Of a stretch of 64,000 nucleotides of DNA, positions 25,072 through 34,028 are shown in pieces. This DNA is from CAVPCZ01 sp963779225 (lineage in GTDB: Bacteria; Bacteroidota; Ignavibacteria; UBA10030; UBA6906), in the NCBI GenBank assembly GCA_963779225.1, contig CAVZWW010000001.1:62001-126000 (forward strand), read 5' to 3'. Position numbers and translations under genes: made by a program. Position 1 is the stretch's first letter; every line of letters starts with the position of its first letter. Below the pieces are notes generated by a model. It saw only the letters and a program-made list of their open reading frames with translations. It searched no databases and was not told the origin of the DNA.

Positions 25072-25539
25072 ATGAAAAGTGCCAGACTGGTGCTTCCGTT
25101 GCTCATGGTTGCAGGTGCCGGGTATGCACAGGTCGACGTGAACAGGCCGCCGCCCGACACCCGGGAGGAAAAACGGTATGTGCGCCCCACAGATGTGATC
25201 GGACCATATACGCCGGCCGTGCAGGCGGGCCGTTTCCTTTTTGTGTCCGGACAAATCGCCCTCGATCCAAAGACAGGGCAGATGGTGAAGGGTGACATTG
25301 AAACCGAAACGCTGCAGGTATTGGGCAATCTCCGGACGGTGCTGCGGGCCGCGGGATACGACTCATCGGACGTCGTGAGTGCAACCGTCTACCTGACAGA
25401 CATGAACATGTACGCACGGGTAAACAAAGTGTACGCCGGGTTCTTTCCCGAAGGAAAATATCCCGCGCGCGTTGCAGTCCAGGTGAGCGCGCTGCCCAGA
25501 CAGGCCAATGTGGAGATCGCCGTCATCGGATACAAATGA
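25072..25539 (+). CDS. RidA/YjgF family protein with signal peptide
   Basis: The protein has 155 residues. RidA-family enzymes hydrolyse reactive enamine/imine intermediates. The domain is clear: IGPYTPAVQAGRFLFVSGQIALDP, then ATVYLTDMNMYARVN, and ARVAVQVSALPRQANVEI with the conserved Arg. It is unusual in carrying an N-terminal signal peptide (hydrophobic LVLPLLMVAGAGYA), implying a periplasmic location, whereas most RidA proteins are cytoplasmic. The stop overlaps the hutU start as ATGA, so it is translated with the histidine pathway. Confidence 0.88.
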   Translation: MKSARLVLPLLMVAGAGYAQVDVNRPPPDTREEKRYVRPTDVIGPYTPAVQAGRFLFVSGQIALDPKTGQMVKGDIETETLQVLGNLRTVLRAAGYDSSDVVSATVYLTDMNMYARVNKVYAGFFPEGKYPARVAVQVSALPRQANVEIAVIGYK

Positions 25540-27215
25540 AGACACCGTTCAACCCACGCACCATTACTGCTCCCCGCGGGACGGCCATAAGCTGCAAGGG
25601 TTGGATCCAGGAGGCGGCTCTGCGGATGCTTATGAACAACCTCGACGCCGAGGTTGCCGAGAAGCCGGAAGAGCTGATCGTGTACGGCGGGACCGGGAAA
25701 GCCGCCCGGAACTGGGAGTGCTACCATGCCCTTGTCCGCACCCTCCGGGAGTTGGAGAATGACGAAACCCTGATCGTGCAGTCGGGGAAACCGGTGGCGG
25801 TGTTCAAGACACATCCGAATGCCCCGAGGGTTCTGATTTCGAACTCCATGCTCGTTCCGCAATGGGCTACGTGGGACGAATTCCGCCGCCTGGACGCACT
25901 GGGGCTCACCATGTACGGTCAGATGACCGCGGGAAGCTGGATCTACATCGGCACGCAGGGCATCCTCCAGGGAACGTACGAGACGTTTGCCGCCGTGGCG
26001 GACAGGTATTTCGGCGGCACGCTGGCGGGGCGGCTCCTGGTAACGGCCGGCCTCGGAGGCATGGGGGGCGCCCAGCCGCTGGCTGCAACGATGAATGGCG
26101 CCGCGTGTCTGGCGATTGAGGTCGACCGGTCGCGGATAGAACGCCGGCTCAAAACCGGCTATGTCGACGAATTGGCTGAGAATCTGGACGAGGCACTCCT
26201 GACCCTGCAAACCGCACGGGAGTTGAAAGAACCCCGTTCGGTGGGGTTGCTCGGCAACGCCGCCGAAATCCTGCCCGAGTTGCTGGCGCGGGGGATCAGC
26301 ATCGACGTCCTGACAGACCAGACCTCCGCGCATGATACACTGAACGGGTACGTCCCGGCGCACATCCCGTATGACGAGGCCGTCGCCCTCCGAACGGGCG
26401 ACCCCCGGCGGTACGTACAGCTGGCCCGGCAATCGATTGCGGAACACGTGCACGCCATGATCGGATTGCAGAAGAAAGGGGCGGTGACCTTCGATTACGG
26501 CAACAACATACGCGGTGAAGCACTGGCCAATGGTGTCGCGAATGCTTTTGACATTCCCGGCTTTGTCCCCGAATACATCCGGCCGTTGTTCTGCGACGGA
26601 AAGGGGCCCTTCCGCTGGGCCGCGCTGTCAGGAGAGCCGGAGGACATCCGGCGGACGGACCGTGCCCTGCTCGAGGCCTTCCCGGAAAACACCGCCCTGG
26701 CCCGATGGATCACGAAGGCACAACAGCTGGTGCACTTCCAGGGATTGCCTGCGCGCATTTGCTGGCTCGGGTATGGCGAACGGGCCCGCATGGGGAAAAT
26801 CTTCAACGACCTTGTTGCCCGTGGGGAACTCCGCGCACCGATCGTCATCGGCCGAGATCACCTCGACTGCGGTTCCGTGGCTTCCCCCAACCGCGAAACG
26901 GAAAAGATGCTCGACGGCAGCGATGCGATCGCCGATTGGCCGGTTCTCAACGCATTGCTCAATACCGCGGGTGGAGCAAGCTGGGTAAGCTTCCATCACG
27001 GCGGAGGAGTCGGCATGGGACTCTCACTCCACGCCGGCATGGTCGTGGTGGCGGACGGAACCCCGGAGGCCGCCGACCGCCTTGAACGTGTCCTCACTTA
27101 TGATCCCGGTATGGGTATCGTGCGGCACGCCGATGCGGGGTATCCCCGCGCCGTGGAGAATGCAAAAAGACACGGAATACGGATACCCATGGAAACAGGG
27201 AACAGCGATAGATAA
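25536..27215 (+). CDS. hutU: Urocanate hydratase
   Basis: The protein has 559 residues, the normal length. It converts urocanate to imidazolonepropionate, step two of histidine degradation, using tightly bound NAD as electrophile. Visible features: YGGTGKAARNWE near residue 50, AGSWIYIGTQGILQGTYETF, the NAD loop TAGLGGMGGAQPLAA, DVLTDQTSAHDTLNGY, and the C-terminal GGASWVSFHHGGGVGMGLS. Cytoplasmic. It overlaps the exported RidA gene by 4 bases. hutH (histidine ammonia-lyase) is not in the window. Confidence 0.96.
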   Translation: MKTPFNPRTITAPRGTAISCKGWIQEAALRMLMNNLDAEVAEKPEELIVYGGTGKAARNWECYHALVRTLRELENDETLIVQSGKPVAVFKTHPNAPRVLISNSMLVPQWATWDEFRRLDALGLTMYGQMTAGSWIYIGTQGILQGTYETFAAVADRYFGGTLAGRLLVTAGLGGMGGAQPLAATMNGAACLAIEVDRSRIERRLKTGYVDELAENLDEALLTLQTARELKEPRSVGLLGNAAEILPELLARGISIDVLTDQTSAHDTLNGYVPAHIPYDEAVALRTGDPRRYVQLARQSIAEHVHAMIGLQKKGAVTFDYGNNIRGEALANGVANAFDIPGFVPEYIRPLFCDGKGPFRWAALSGEPEDIRRTDRALLEAFPENTALARWITKAQQLVHFQGLPARICWLGYGERARMGKIFNDLVARGELRAPIVIGRDHLDCGSVASPNRETEKMLDGSDAIADWPVLNALLNTAGGASWVSFHHGGGVGMGLSLHAGMVVVADGTPEAADRLERVLTYDPGMGIVRHADAGYPRAVENAKRHGIRIPMETGNSDR

Positions 27216-27282
27216 ACAGCGAATACTGAGAGGTTTTGCGGGCAACGCACAGCTTGACGAACACCAACGGAGGAGGTACACC

Positions 27283-27666
27283 ATGCACGGGTTCGGGCAT
27301 ATCGAAATCCCCACGACCAACTTCAAGAAGTCCAAGAAATTCTTCGGGACGGTGTTCGGCTGGACCTTCCAGGACCTGCCGGACATCAACTATGTCCTTT
27401 TCCGCGCCGGTCAGCAGCCGAACGGCGGATTCTATTTCGTGAAGAAGATGCCGAAGAAAGGGCAGGTGAACGTCTATATCGAAGTGGAGGATATTGACAC
27501 GAAGTTGAAAGAAATCAGAAAAGCCAAGGGGAAGATCCTGGTGAAGAAGACGGACATCGGAGCTATGGGATGGTTTGCTCAGTTCGCCACCCCTGATGGC
27601 TGCTACCTGTCGCTGTGGCAATCCTCCGCAACGCAACCCACCGCGGAACCCGAGGTGCTTCCCTGA
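27283..27666 (+). CDS. VOC (glyoxalase/dioxygenase fold) protein
   Basis: 127 residues from ATG 27283, fixed by the strong site GGAGGAGG at 27269-27276; upstream in-frame sequence to 27082 is the shadow of hutU. The N-terminal GHIEIPTTNFKKSKKFFGTVFGW and the C-terminal FATPDGCYLSLWQ are typical of VOC superfamily proteins of about 125 residues, including the His and Glu/Gln-type metal ligand positions. Such proteins are metal enzymes or binding proteins of varied function. It sits between hutU and a putative metalloprotease. A GC-rich hairpin follows at 27709-27739. Confidence 0.85.
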   Translation: MHGFGHIEIPTTNFKKSKKFFGTVFGWTFQDLPDINYVLFRAGQQPNGGFYFVKKMPKKGQVNVYIEVEDIDTKLKEIRKAKGKILVKKTDIGAMGWFAQFATPDGCYLSLWQSSATQPTAEPEVLP

Positions 27667-27708
27667 GTGGAAGCGGAGCATCTTCCGCCTCTGATCTGCA
27701 GCTGAACG

Positions 27709-27739
27709 GGCGGGGTACCGCGGCAGAAGGTGCCCCGCC
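27709..27739 (+). terminator. GC-rich stem-loop, possible terminator
   Basis: GGCGGGGTACC (27709-27719) pairs with GGTGCCCCGCC (27729-27739) with one G-T pair. No T run follows, so termination is uncertain. Confidence 0.3.
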
Positions 27740-27768
27740 GTCCAATTACGCGTAAGGCCGGAGCTTCA

Positions 27769-28902
27769 ATGATTCTCACGCTGCGCCGATGCATACTGTG
27801 TCTTGTTTTACCCGTTCTTCTGCTGCCTTCGCTTGACGCGCAACAGCATGCGCATTTTTCACTTCTCCTTGAACCCAACTACCTCTCGGCCGAGAAGACG
27901 GTGGAACTCTATGCGGGGTTGTCCGGCAGGCCGGAAGAGATCGCTGAACTCCGTGGGAGCCAGCTGGCCCTCGCGGTGACCGGGTCGCTTGCCCGCCGGC
28001 ATCTCGATACCGAAAACCTCAGGCAGAGCCTCGAGGCGGCGAAGTTCAACCAGACCGATGGTGACGATATCTTTCGCATGCGGACGGGCCGTGCCCAGGC
28101 CGCGGCTGTGAAAGAGCTGCTTTTCGAACTCCGCCGCCGGAACTTCAGCCAGCGGGTGGTCAGCACCGTGGAACAGTTGTTTCCGGCCGATGCCCGCGTG
28201 AACGCACGCATTCCCATGTACGTCGTCGCCTTCGGGCACCAGAACATCGACGCCTATGTCGTACGCGTATTCTGGCAGGGGAACACGCCGATACCTTCAG
28301 GAGAAACCGAGGGAGAACTGACCATTGTTGTGAATGTGGCGAAGGCAGTGTCATACGGCGCAAGCACCGATGAACGCTTCGTCGGGTTGCTCAGCGTCGT
28401 GGCGCATGAAGTGTTCCACGCGGCATTCGGCGTGTACAAGGAGACCACGCCGGAATGGCAGGCGTACTATGCGAGCTCCCGGAACCCTTTCGACGAACTT
28501 CTGGATCTCTCGCAGAACGAAGGTGTTGCCTACTATCTCTCGCTGATACAACAGACGGGGGGGCGCCTTCCTCCGGACGGCCTGTCGCGTGCGCAGGCGG
28601 CATTCGATCGGTTTAATGCCGCTGCCGCAGAGCTGCTCGCCTCGCCGGGATCACCCGAACGGACCGCGGAACTTCTCCGGCAGTCGAACACCTCCGGTTA
28701 CTGGGAGAGCTTCGGGGCGATGGCCGGGATGATTGCCGCCCGGCAGATTGACCAGACACTGGGACGGTCAGCCCTCGTGGAAACACTCCGTTCAGGCCCG
28801 AACTCCTTCTTTGCGGCATATGCGCAACTGATGAAGCGCGACCGCGGCATACCGGCATTCTCCCCTCTCGTCCTGCAGGAAATTTCCCGGCGTACCCGTT
28901 AG
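27769..28902 (+). CDS. Putative secreted zinc metalloprotease-like protein
   Basis: 377 residues from ATG 27769. A signal peptide (about 1-24, ending SLDAQQ) directs export. A single HExxH-type motif lies in VVAHEVFHAAFG near residue 222, followed about 45 residues later by LDLSQNEGVAYYLSL, whose Glu could be the third zinc ligand as in gluzincin-type proteases. No other domain is recognised. It lies inside the histidine-degradation gene run, but nothing in the sequence ties it to that pathway. A peptidase supplying histidine-containing peptides is speculative. Confidence 0.65.
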   Translation: MILTLRRCILCLVLPVLLLPSLDAQQHAHFSLLLEPNYLSAEKTVELYAGLSGRPEEIAELRGSQLALAVTGSLARRHLDTENLRQSLEAAKFNQTDGDDIFRMRTGRAQAAAVKELLFELRRRNFSQRVVSTVEQLFPADARVNARIPMYVVAFGHQNIDAYVVRVFWQGNTPIPSGETEGELTIVVNVAKAVSYGASTDERFVGLLSVVAHEVFHAAFGVYKETTPEWQAYYASSRNPFDELLDLSQNEGVAYYLSLIQQTGGRLPPDGLSRAQAAFDRFNAAAAELLASPGSPERTAELLRQSNTSGYWESFGAMAGMIAARQIDQTLGRSALVETLRSGPNSFFAAYAQLMKRDRGIPAFSPLVLQEISRRTR

Positions 28903-29004
28903 CGGCTCCCGTGTTCAAATGTGCCGCGGCAGGATTCTTCCCGCCTTGCCGCCAGGCCGAACGCCCCTGCCGAACCCGCCCCGCGCGGAGGGCCGGACTT
29001 CAGG

Positions 29005-29034
29005 TTGAAGTTCCCGCGACGTTTTGGTATCTTG
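29005..29034 (+). promoter_or_regulatory. Putative internal promoter before hutI
   Basis: TTG at 29005-29007, 20 bases, TATCTTG at 29028-29034. The hutI ATG at 29043 is only 8 bases past the box, implying an almost leaderless message. Confidence 0.5.
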
Positions 29035-29042
29035 ATACTGTC

Positions 29043-30290
29043 ATGAACCTGTTTATCAAGAATATCACACAACTGGTGACCGTCGCCTCATCAGGCCGCA
29101 GGGTCAAGACCGGTCCGGAGATGAGTGAGCTTGGCGTAATCCGTGACGCAGGGGTGTTGTGCAGGGAGGGGAAGATCGTGTGGGTGGGGTCCATGGCGGA
29201 CCGGTCCGCGCCGATTCCGCGGGATATTCCTGAACTCGACGCAACAGGGAAGACCGTGCTTCCCGGTTTTGTTGATGCCCATACGCATATGATGTTTGCG
29301 GGAGACCGCAGCGGCGAATTCGCCCTCCGCGCATCCGGCGCAACATATCAGGAGATTGCCGCCCGGGGGGGCGGTATCATCGGCACGGTCAAACAGGTGC
29401 GTTCCGCTTCGAAGAAGGATCTCAAGCGCTCCACCGCCCGCTACCTTGGTGAGATGATGAAACATGGAACAACGGCGGTGGAGATCAAGACCGGATACGG
29501 GCTGGATATGGACTCCGAGGTGAAGATGCTGGAGGCCATCAATGAGCTCGGGAGCGAGGAAATCGCCACGGTGGTGCCCACCTTTCTTGCCGCCCATGCC
29601 GTTCCGCCCGAATACCGGGCTGATGCCGGAGCCTACGTCAGCCTCGTCATCGACCGGATGATTCCCTATGCGGGCAGGAAGAAACTTGCCCGGTTTTGTG
29701 ACGTGTTCTGCGAAGCGGGCTATTTCGACGTTGCACAATCGGAAGCCATCCTGACTGCCGGCAGGCAATGGGGGATGGTACCCAAGATACACGCGGAAGA
29801 GCTTTCACCGCTTGGTGGTGCCGAGCTGGCTGCGAGGCTGGGTGCCGTTTCCGCAGACCATCTCGAGCATGTCACCGATCATGGGATCCGCGCGCTTTCC
29901 GGAGCGGGGGTGGTGGCCCTCCTGTTGCCAGGGGTCTCCTTCTTCCTGAACCACAGGTATGCTCCCGCGCGCGGCCTGATTGAAGCGGGGGTTCCGGTTG
30001 CCATCGCCAGCGACTTCAACCCGGGTTCGTGTATGTCTTTTTCGATGCCCCTGATGATGACCATTGCCTGCACGCATATGCGGATGAGTCCCGAGGAGGC
30101 CATCACGGCAAGTACCCTGAATGCGGCGGCGGCGTTGAACATGTCGTCCACGCTGGGGAGCATCGAGCCGGGGAAAAACGCCGACATCATTGTTGCGGGT
30201 GTGCCCGACTACTGCCATCTGGCCTATCACTTCGGGGTGAATCACGTCACGCATACGATCAAGAACGGCACCCTGCTGGAAATCCCCTAA
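29043..30290 (+). CDS. hutI: Imidazolonepropionase
   Basis: 415 residues from ATG 29043; the normal HutI length and N-terminal pattern (LFIKNITQLVTV) support this start. It hydrolyses 4-imidazolone-5-propanoate to formiminoglutamate, step three of histidine degradation. As an amidohydrolase-fold metalloenzyme it shows the HxH metal motif in PGFVDAHTHMMFAGDRSGEF, then KIHAEELSPLGG, ADHLEHV, and SDFNPGSCMSFSMPLMM. Cytoplasmic. ftcD follows after 11 bases. It has its own promoter-like site, so it may be expressed separately from hutU. Confidence 0.95.
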   Translation: MNLFIKNITQLVTVASSGRRVKTGPEMSELGVIRDAGVLCREGKIVWVGSMADRSAPIPRDIPELDATGKTVLPGFVDAHTHMMFAGDRSGEFALRASGATYQEIAARGGGIIGTVKQVRSASKKDLKRSTARYLGEMMKHGTTAVEIKTGYGLDMDSEVKMLEAINELGSEEIATVVPTFLAAHAVPPEYRADAGAYVSLVIDRMIPYAGRKKLARFCDVFCEAGYFDVAQSEAILTAGRQWGMVPKIHAEELSPLGGAELAARLGAVSADHLEHVTDHGIRALSGAGVVALLLPGVSFFLNHRYAPARGLIEAGVPVAIASDFNPGSCMSFSMPLMMTIACTHMRMSPEEAITASTLNAAAALNMSSTLGSIEPGKNADIIVAGVPDYCHLAYHFGVNHVTHTIKNGTLLEIP

Positions 30291-30301
30291 CCGGAGAACC
30301 C

Positions 30302-31324
30302 ATGGCTTCACTTGTCGAATGTGTCCCGAATTTCAGCGAAGGCCGCGATCTTGCATTCGTCAAAACACTCTGCAACACCATCCGGGCTGTCGCCGGGGTA
30401 AAGCTGTTGAGTGCCGAGCCGGACAGGGACTACAACCGGACGGTGGTGACATTCGTCGGTGAGCCTGCATGCGTGGTGGAAGCGGCGTTTCTGGCAACGA
30501 AGACCGCGGCGGAACGGATCGATATGGCCCGCCACAAGGGTGAACACCCGCGGATCGGCGCGACAGATGTTGTGCCTTTCATCCCGGTTTCCGGCGTCAC
30601 GATGCAGGAATGTGTCGGGCTGGCCCGTCTGTACGGCAGCCGGGTCGGTGAGGAGCTCGGCATCCCCGTGTATTTATACGAAGAAGCGGCGACGCGTCCC
30701 GAACGGCGGAACCTTGCCGCCATCCGGAAAGGTGAATATGAAGGGCTGGCCTTGAAGCTCCTGGACCCTGCCTGGCACCCGGACTTCGGCGCACCGGTGT
30801 TCAATACCCGCTCGGGAGCGACCGTGACCGGAGCACGGATGTTTCTGATCGCCTACAACGTCAACTTGCAGACGGACAAACAGGAGATCGCCCACGAGCT
30901 TGCCTTGCGCATACGCGAGAGCGGGAGGGTAAAGAAAGACAGCAGGGGGACAGTTGTTGTTGACGCCACCGGACAGAAGGTGATGATACCCGGCACGCTC
31001 AAAGCGGTGAAAGCGATGGGCGTTTTACTCGAGGCCCACCATATTGCGCAGGTGTCCATCAACCTCGTGAATTATCAGGTTACACCGCCTCATGTCGCTT
31101 TTGAGGAAGTACGACGGCAGGCCGCCGACCTGGGTGTGGACGTAACTGGCAGCGAAATCGTGGGTCTCACACCCAAGGAGGCGTTGCTGGCAGCAGGGCG
31201 GTATTATGCTCCGGGTGTAACGGAGGAAGCGCGTTTGATTGACGCGGCGGTGGAACATCTCGGCCTGAACCAGCTCGACCGGTTTGATCCGACCCGGAAA
31301 ATTATCGAATTTCAACTGTCATGA
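30302..31324 (+). CDS. ftcD: Glutamate formimidoyltransferase
   Basis: 340 residues from ATG 30302, just downstream of hutI; a longer in-frame opening from 30029 is the hutI shadow. It moves the formimino group from formiminoglutamate to tetrahydrofolate, yielding glutamate. The start SLVECVPNFSEGRD is diagnostic; later come GEHPRIGATDVVPFIPV, YEEAATRPERRNLAAIRKGEYEGL and GARMFLIAYNVNLQT. It corresponds to the N-terminal half of the bifunctional animal FTCD. Its stop overlaps the cyclodeaminase gene as ATGA, so the two halves are split but coupled. Confidence 0.94.
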   Translation: MASLVECVPNFSEGRDLAFVKTLCNTIRAVAGVKLLSAEPDRDYNRTVVTFVGEPACVVEAAFLATKTAAERIDMARHKGEHPRIGATDVVPFIPVSGVTMQECVGLARLYGSRVGEELGIPVYLYEEAATRPERRNLAAIRKGEYEGLALKLLDPAWHPDFGAPVFNTRSGATVTGARMFLIAYNVNLQTDKQEIAHELALRIRESGRVKKDSRGTVVVDATGQKVMIPGTLKAVKAMGVLLEAHHIAQVSINLVNYQVTPPHVAFEEVRRQAADLGVDVTGSEIVGLTPKEALLAAGRYYAPGVTEEARLIDAAVEHLGLNQLDRFDPTRKIIEFQLS

Positions 31325-31971
31325 AGGAAGGGCCTCGCATGCCAACGCGAAAAACCATGAACACGTTTCTGGATGAACTTGCCTCGGCATCGCCTGCGCC
31401 GGGCGGAGGAAGTGTTGCGGCACTGGCTGGAGCCCTCGGCTCCGCGCTGACTTCCATGGTCTGCCAGCTCACCATCGGCAAAAAGAAATATGCCGAGGTG
31501 GAGGGTGACATGAAGAAGATTCTCGATCAGGCGGAACATCTCCGTGCCCTGTTTACGGCGCTCGTCGACCGGGATACGGAAGCGTTCAACAAGGTGATGG
31601 AGGCCTACAGTCTGCCGAAGGAGACCGATCCTCAGAAGGCGCTGCGGGCGGCGGCGGTGCGGGAAGCGACAAAAGAAGCCACTCTTGTTCCGCTGGAAGT
31701 AATGAAACACTGTATCGATGGACTCGCGCTGGCCCAGCAGGTTGCCGTGAAAGGAAATGTCAATTCCGTCAGCGATGCCGGAGTAAGTGCGCTGATGTTG
31801 AATGCCGCGCTGGAAGGAGCCGCGTTGAACGTGCGCATCAACCTCAACGCGCTGAACGATCCGGATTTTGTCGGGTGGAAACAGGAGGAGCTGCAGTCGC
31901 TCCGTTCCACAAGCGCGCTGATGCTCGAAGAGGTCGAGGCTATCGTAGAAGAAAAGCTCCGGAAGGAGTAG
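31321..31971 (+). CDS. fchA: Formimidotetrahydrofolate cyclodeaminase
   Basis: The protein has 216 residues. It releases ammonia from 5-formimino-THF to give 5,10-methenyl-THF, completing histidine breakdown into glutamate and one-carbon units. SPAPGGGSVAALAGALGSAL near residues 24-43 is the family signature, and NVRINLNALNDPDF is near the C-terminus. An ATG at 31339 has better spacing from AAGGAAGGG than the overlapping ATG at 31321, so the product may be 210 residues. It ends 1 base before the convergent rsmE stop, with no terminator between them. Confidence 0.93.
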   Translation: MKEGPRMPTRKTMNTFLDELASASPAPGGGSVAALAGALGSALTSMVCQLTIGKKKYAEVEGDMKKILDQAEHLRALFTALVDRDTEAFNKVMEAYSLPKETDPQKALRAAAVREATKEATLVPLEVMKHCIDGLALAQQVAVKGNVNSVSDAGVSALMLNAALEGAALNVRINLNALNDPDFVGWKQEELQSLRSTSALMLEEVEAIVEEKLRKE

Positions 31972-31972
31972 T

Positions 31973-32740
31973 TCATGAAAGCAGACGGGCGGCGGCGGCT
32001 ATGGCCGCCGTCTCGCTTCGCAGACGCCGGCTGCCCAGCCCGGCAGGCACAAACCCGCATGCCACGGCGGCGGTTATCTCTTCATCGGTAAATCCCCCCT
32101 CAGATCCCACACACACCAGAACGTCAACGTCGTGCCTGGAAACAGCTTCTTCCAGCTGGACGTCCGTCACTTCTTCATGGAGGATGAGGCGCGGACCGGC
32201 TGCCGGTCTCGAAAGGACCTCCTCAAAGCGCGTCAGTGGTTCCAGCGCGGGAAGCACGCACCGGCCCGACTGTTTCATTGCCGCCAGAGCGATCTTTTCC
32301 CAGCGGTCCACACGCGCATGGCGGGGAATCGTGCGCGCGGTGAGCATGGGGATCATCCTCCGGACTCCGAGTTCGGTCAGTTTTTCCACCAGGGTGTCGG
32401 TCCGGGAGGGGTTCTTCAGCACTCCCATCGCCACCGTCAGGTTGCGGGATGGTTCGTGCAGTCCTCGAAAAGAGGAAAGAATCGTGCAGCGGGCGGAGTT
32501 TTTCTGAATCTTTTCAAGGCGGGCGACATAGGCCACCCCGGCGCCGTCCACAACGCCGATGATATCCCCCTCGCGGCGGCGCATGACGTGGCTCAGATGC
32601 CTGAACTCCTCGGCTTCAATCTGCAACACAGGTGGGTTCACCAGTTCCGGCGGGGTGTAGAAATACTCGAGGCCGTGCGGTGGTGTGGGAACCTGGTCAG
32701 AACGCGGTGCGGAAGTCAATGATGAATTCCCCTCTGCCAT
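31973..32740 (-). CDS. rsmE: 16S rRNA (uracil-1498-N3)-methyltransferase
   Basis: 255 residues from ATG 32740, the only sensible start near the PUA-like N-terminal domain (EYFYTPPELVNPPVLQIEAE); it overlaps the OMP85-like gene by 44 bases. RsmE methylates U1498 of 16S rRNA with SAM. The SPOUT trefoil-knot end is clear: VCVGSEGGFTDEEI, then GLGSRRLRSETAAIAA. An in-frame extension to 33175 crosses the neighbouring gene and is not real. It is the last gene of the long fab-rnc transcript. Confidence 0.92.
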   Translation of the reverse strand: MAEGNSSLTSAPRSDQVPTPPHGLEYFYTPPELVNPPVLQIEAEEFRHLSHVMRRREGDIIGVVDGAGVAYVARLEKIQKNSARCTILSSFRGLHEPSRNLTVAMGVLKNPSRTDTLVEKLTELGVRRMIPMLTARTIPRHARVDRWEKIALAAMKQSGRCVLPALEPLTRFEEVLSRPAAGPRLILHEEVTDVQLEEAVSRHDVDVLVCVGSEGGFTDEEITAAVACGFVPAGLGSRRLRSETAAIAAAARLLS

Positions 32741-34028
32741 TGTTGTTGAAAGCGTACTCGGTGCGTGCGACAATCCCGTACGGGAGGAGAAAGTGAATCC
32801 CGGCTCCATACCCCCAGATGAACGATTCCGGAAAGATCTTCTCTCCACGAAACCACGTCGCTCCGGCATCGGCGAACAACGCAAGACCGATCCCGAACCG
32901 CCAGATGGTAAACTCGTCGGGAATGGGGGTGCCTGAAAGCCGAAACACGCGCGGTGGTAGCACTGCGAATCGTAGTTCCAGGCTGGTCGTGGCAAGATTC
33001 TCCCCCTCATAGACATCGTAGAAGTATCCCCTGATACGCTCGCCATGTCCGAAATAGGTTCTTGCATACGTGGGGACAACACCGCCGGAGACCATACTTC
33101 CCGCAAAACGCCCCGCAATGGTGAAGACGGAGGACAGAGGTACGTACTTCCGGAGGTCCGTACCGTAGCGGGCAAAATCGACTTCAGATGTGCCCAGTCC
33201 GAATTTCGTTATATAGAAAGCCGAAAAGGCTCCCCGCATCGGATATTCGGCGAGATCGCGGGAATCATAGTGGTAATTCACAGTGAAATAGAAATACCGG
33301 TCGGTGCCGTCGGTGGAGACGGTCCGGTTGACCCTGTAGCTCGACACCTCCACCATCCGGTAGCCCAGGTTGACGCCGGCATTCTCGAAGAGACTCAGCC
33401 GTTTGCCGAGCGTCATATTGCCGTCGTAGTGTTCCTCGTCAAAATCGCCCGTTGCAGCCGCTTCGATCTCGCTCCGATTCCGCACCCGGCTGTACGAGAG
33501 CTGTGCACCGAAATACAGGCGCAGTTCATGATCGATCAGCGGTTCGGTAAAGGAGAGCTGGAGCGAAGGATCGTAGCCGAAGACGACCGACCCGAACAGT
33601 TTCTGGTTGCGCCCCTGAAAATTGTTGTGCAAGAAACCCGCTCCATAGTAGAAACGGTGCACGTCTCCGTCACGAAATCCGAAGACCGGAAGGGGGAAAA
33701 GGTACCACCGTTCATTGACTAACACATGGAGGATGCGCGGTGTGCCGAGCGTATCCGGATAAAGATCTACCCTTGTGAAGAGTCCGAGGCTGTACACCCG
33801 GTTCCTGTCGAATTCCAGAAGTTCAGGCGTGATCGGTACGCCCGGCTTGATTTGCATTTCATTGATAATGACGTACGCCTTGGTCTTGGTGTTCCCGGTG
33901 ACGAGAATCGTGTCGATGGAGCCCGGGGCGCGTGCCTCGCGGGGAGGTGTTTCCTGCGCACGAAGCCGGTTGGCGGAAAGAAGAACAAGGGCAGTGCAGG
34001 CTGCAGCGAGGATGGGGTGGGGCATCAC
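32697..34028 (-). CDS. OMP85/BamA-like outer-membrane protein with one POTRA
   Basis: 443 residues from GTG 34028 or 442 from ATG 34025 (GTGATG). A signal peptide ends near RLRAQE. One POTRA domain (DTILVTGNTKTKAYVI to FTRVDLYPD, about 36-105) precedes a beta barrel of the surface-antigen (Omp85) type, and the last residue is Phe as in Bam substrates. Proteins with one POTRA are shorter than BamA (five) or TamA (three), so it is an accessory or specialised translocator rather than BamA. Its start overlaps the rnc stop, so it is part of the fab-rnc operon. Confidence 0.85.
   Translation of the reverse strand: MMPHPILAAACTALVLLSANRLRAQETPPREARAPGSIDTILVTGNTKTKAYVIINEMQIKPGVPITPELLEFDRNRVYSLGLFTRVDLYPDTLGTPRILHVLVNERWYLFPLPVFGFRDGDVHRFYYGAGFLHNNFQGRNQKLFGSVVFGYDPSLQLSFTEPLIDHELRLYFGAQLSYSRVRNRSEIEAAATGDFDEEHYDGNMTLGKRLSLFENAGVNLGYRMVEVSSYRVNRTVSTDGTDRYFYFTVNYHYDSRDLAEYPMRGAFSAFYITKFGLGTSEVDFARYGTDLRKYVPLSSVFTIAGRFAGSMVSGGVVPTYARTYFGHGERIRGYFYDVYEGENLATTSLELRFAVLPPRVFRLSGTPIPDEFTIWRFGIGLALFADAGATWFRGEKIFPESFIWGYGAGIHFLLPYGIVARTEYAFNNNGRGEFIIDFRTAF

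Noticed and set aside
30029..30301. N-terminal extension of glutamate formimidoyltransferase
   Set aside because: It overlaps the end of hutI in another frame; the family begins at SLVECVPNFSEG, matching ATG 30302.
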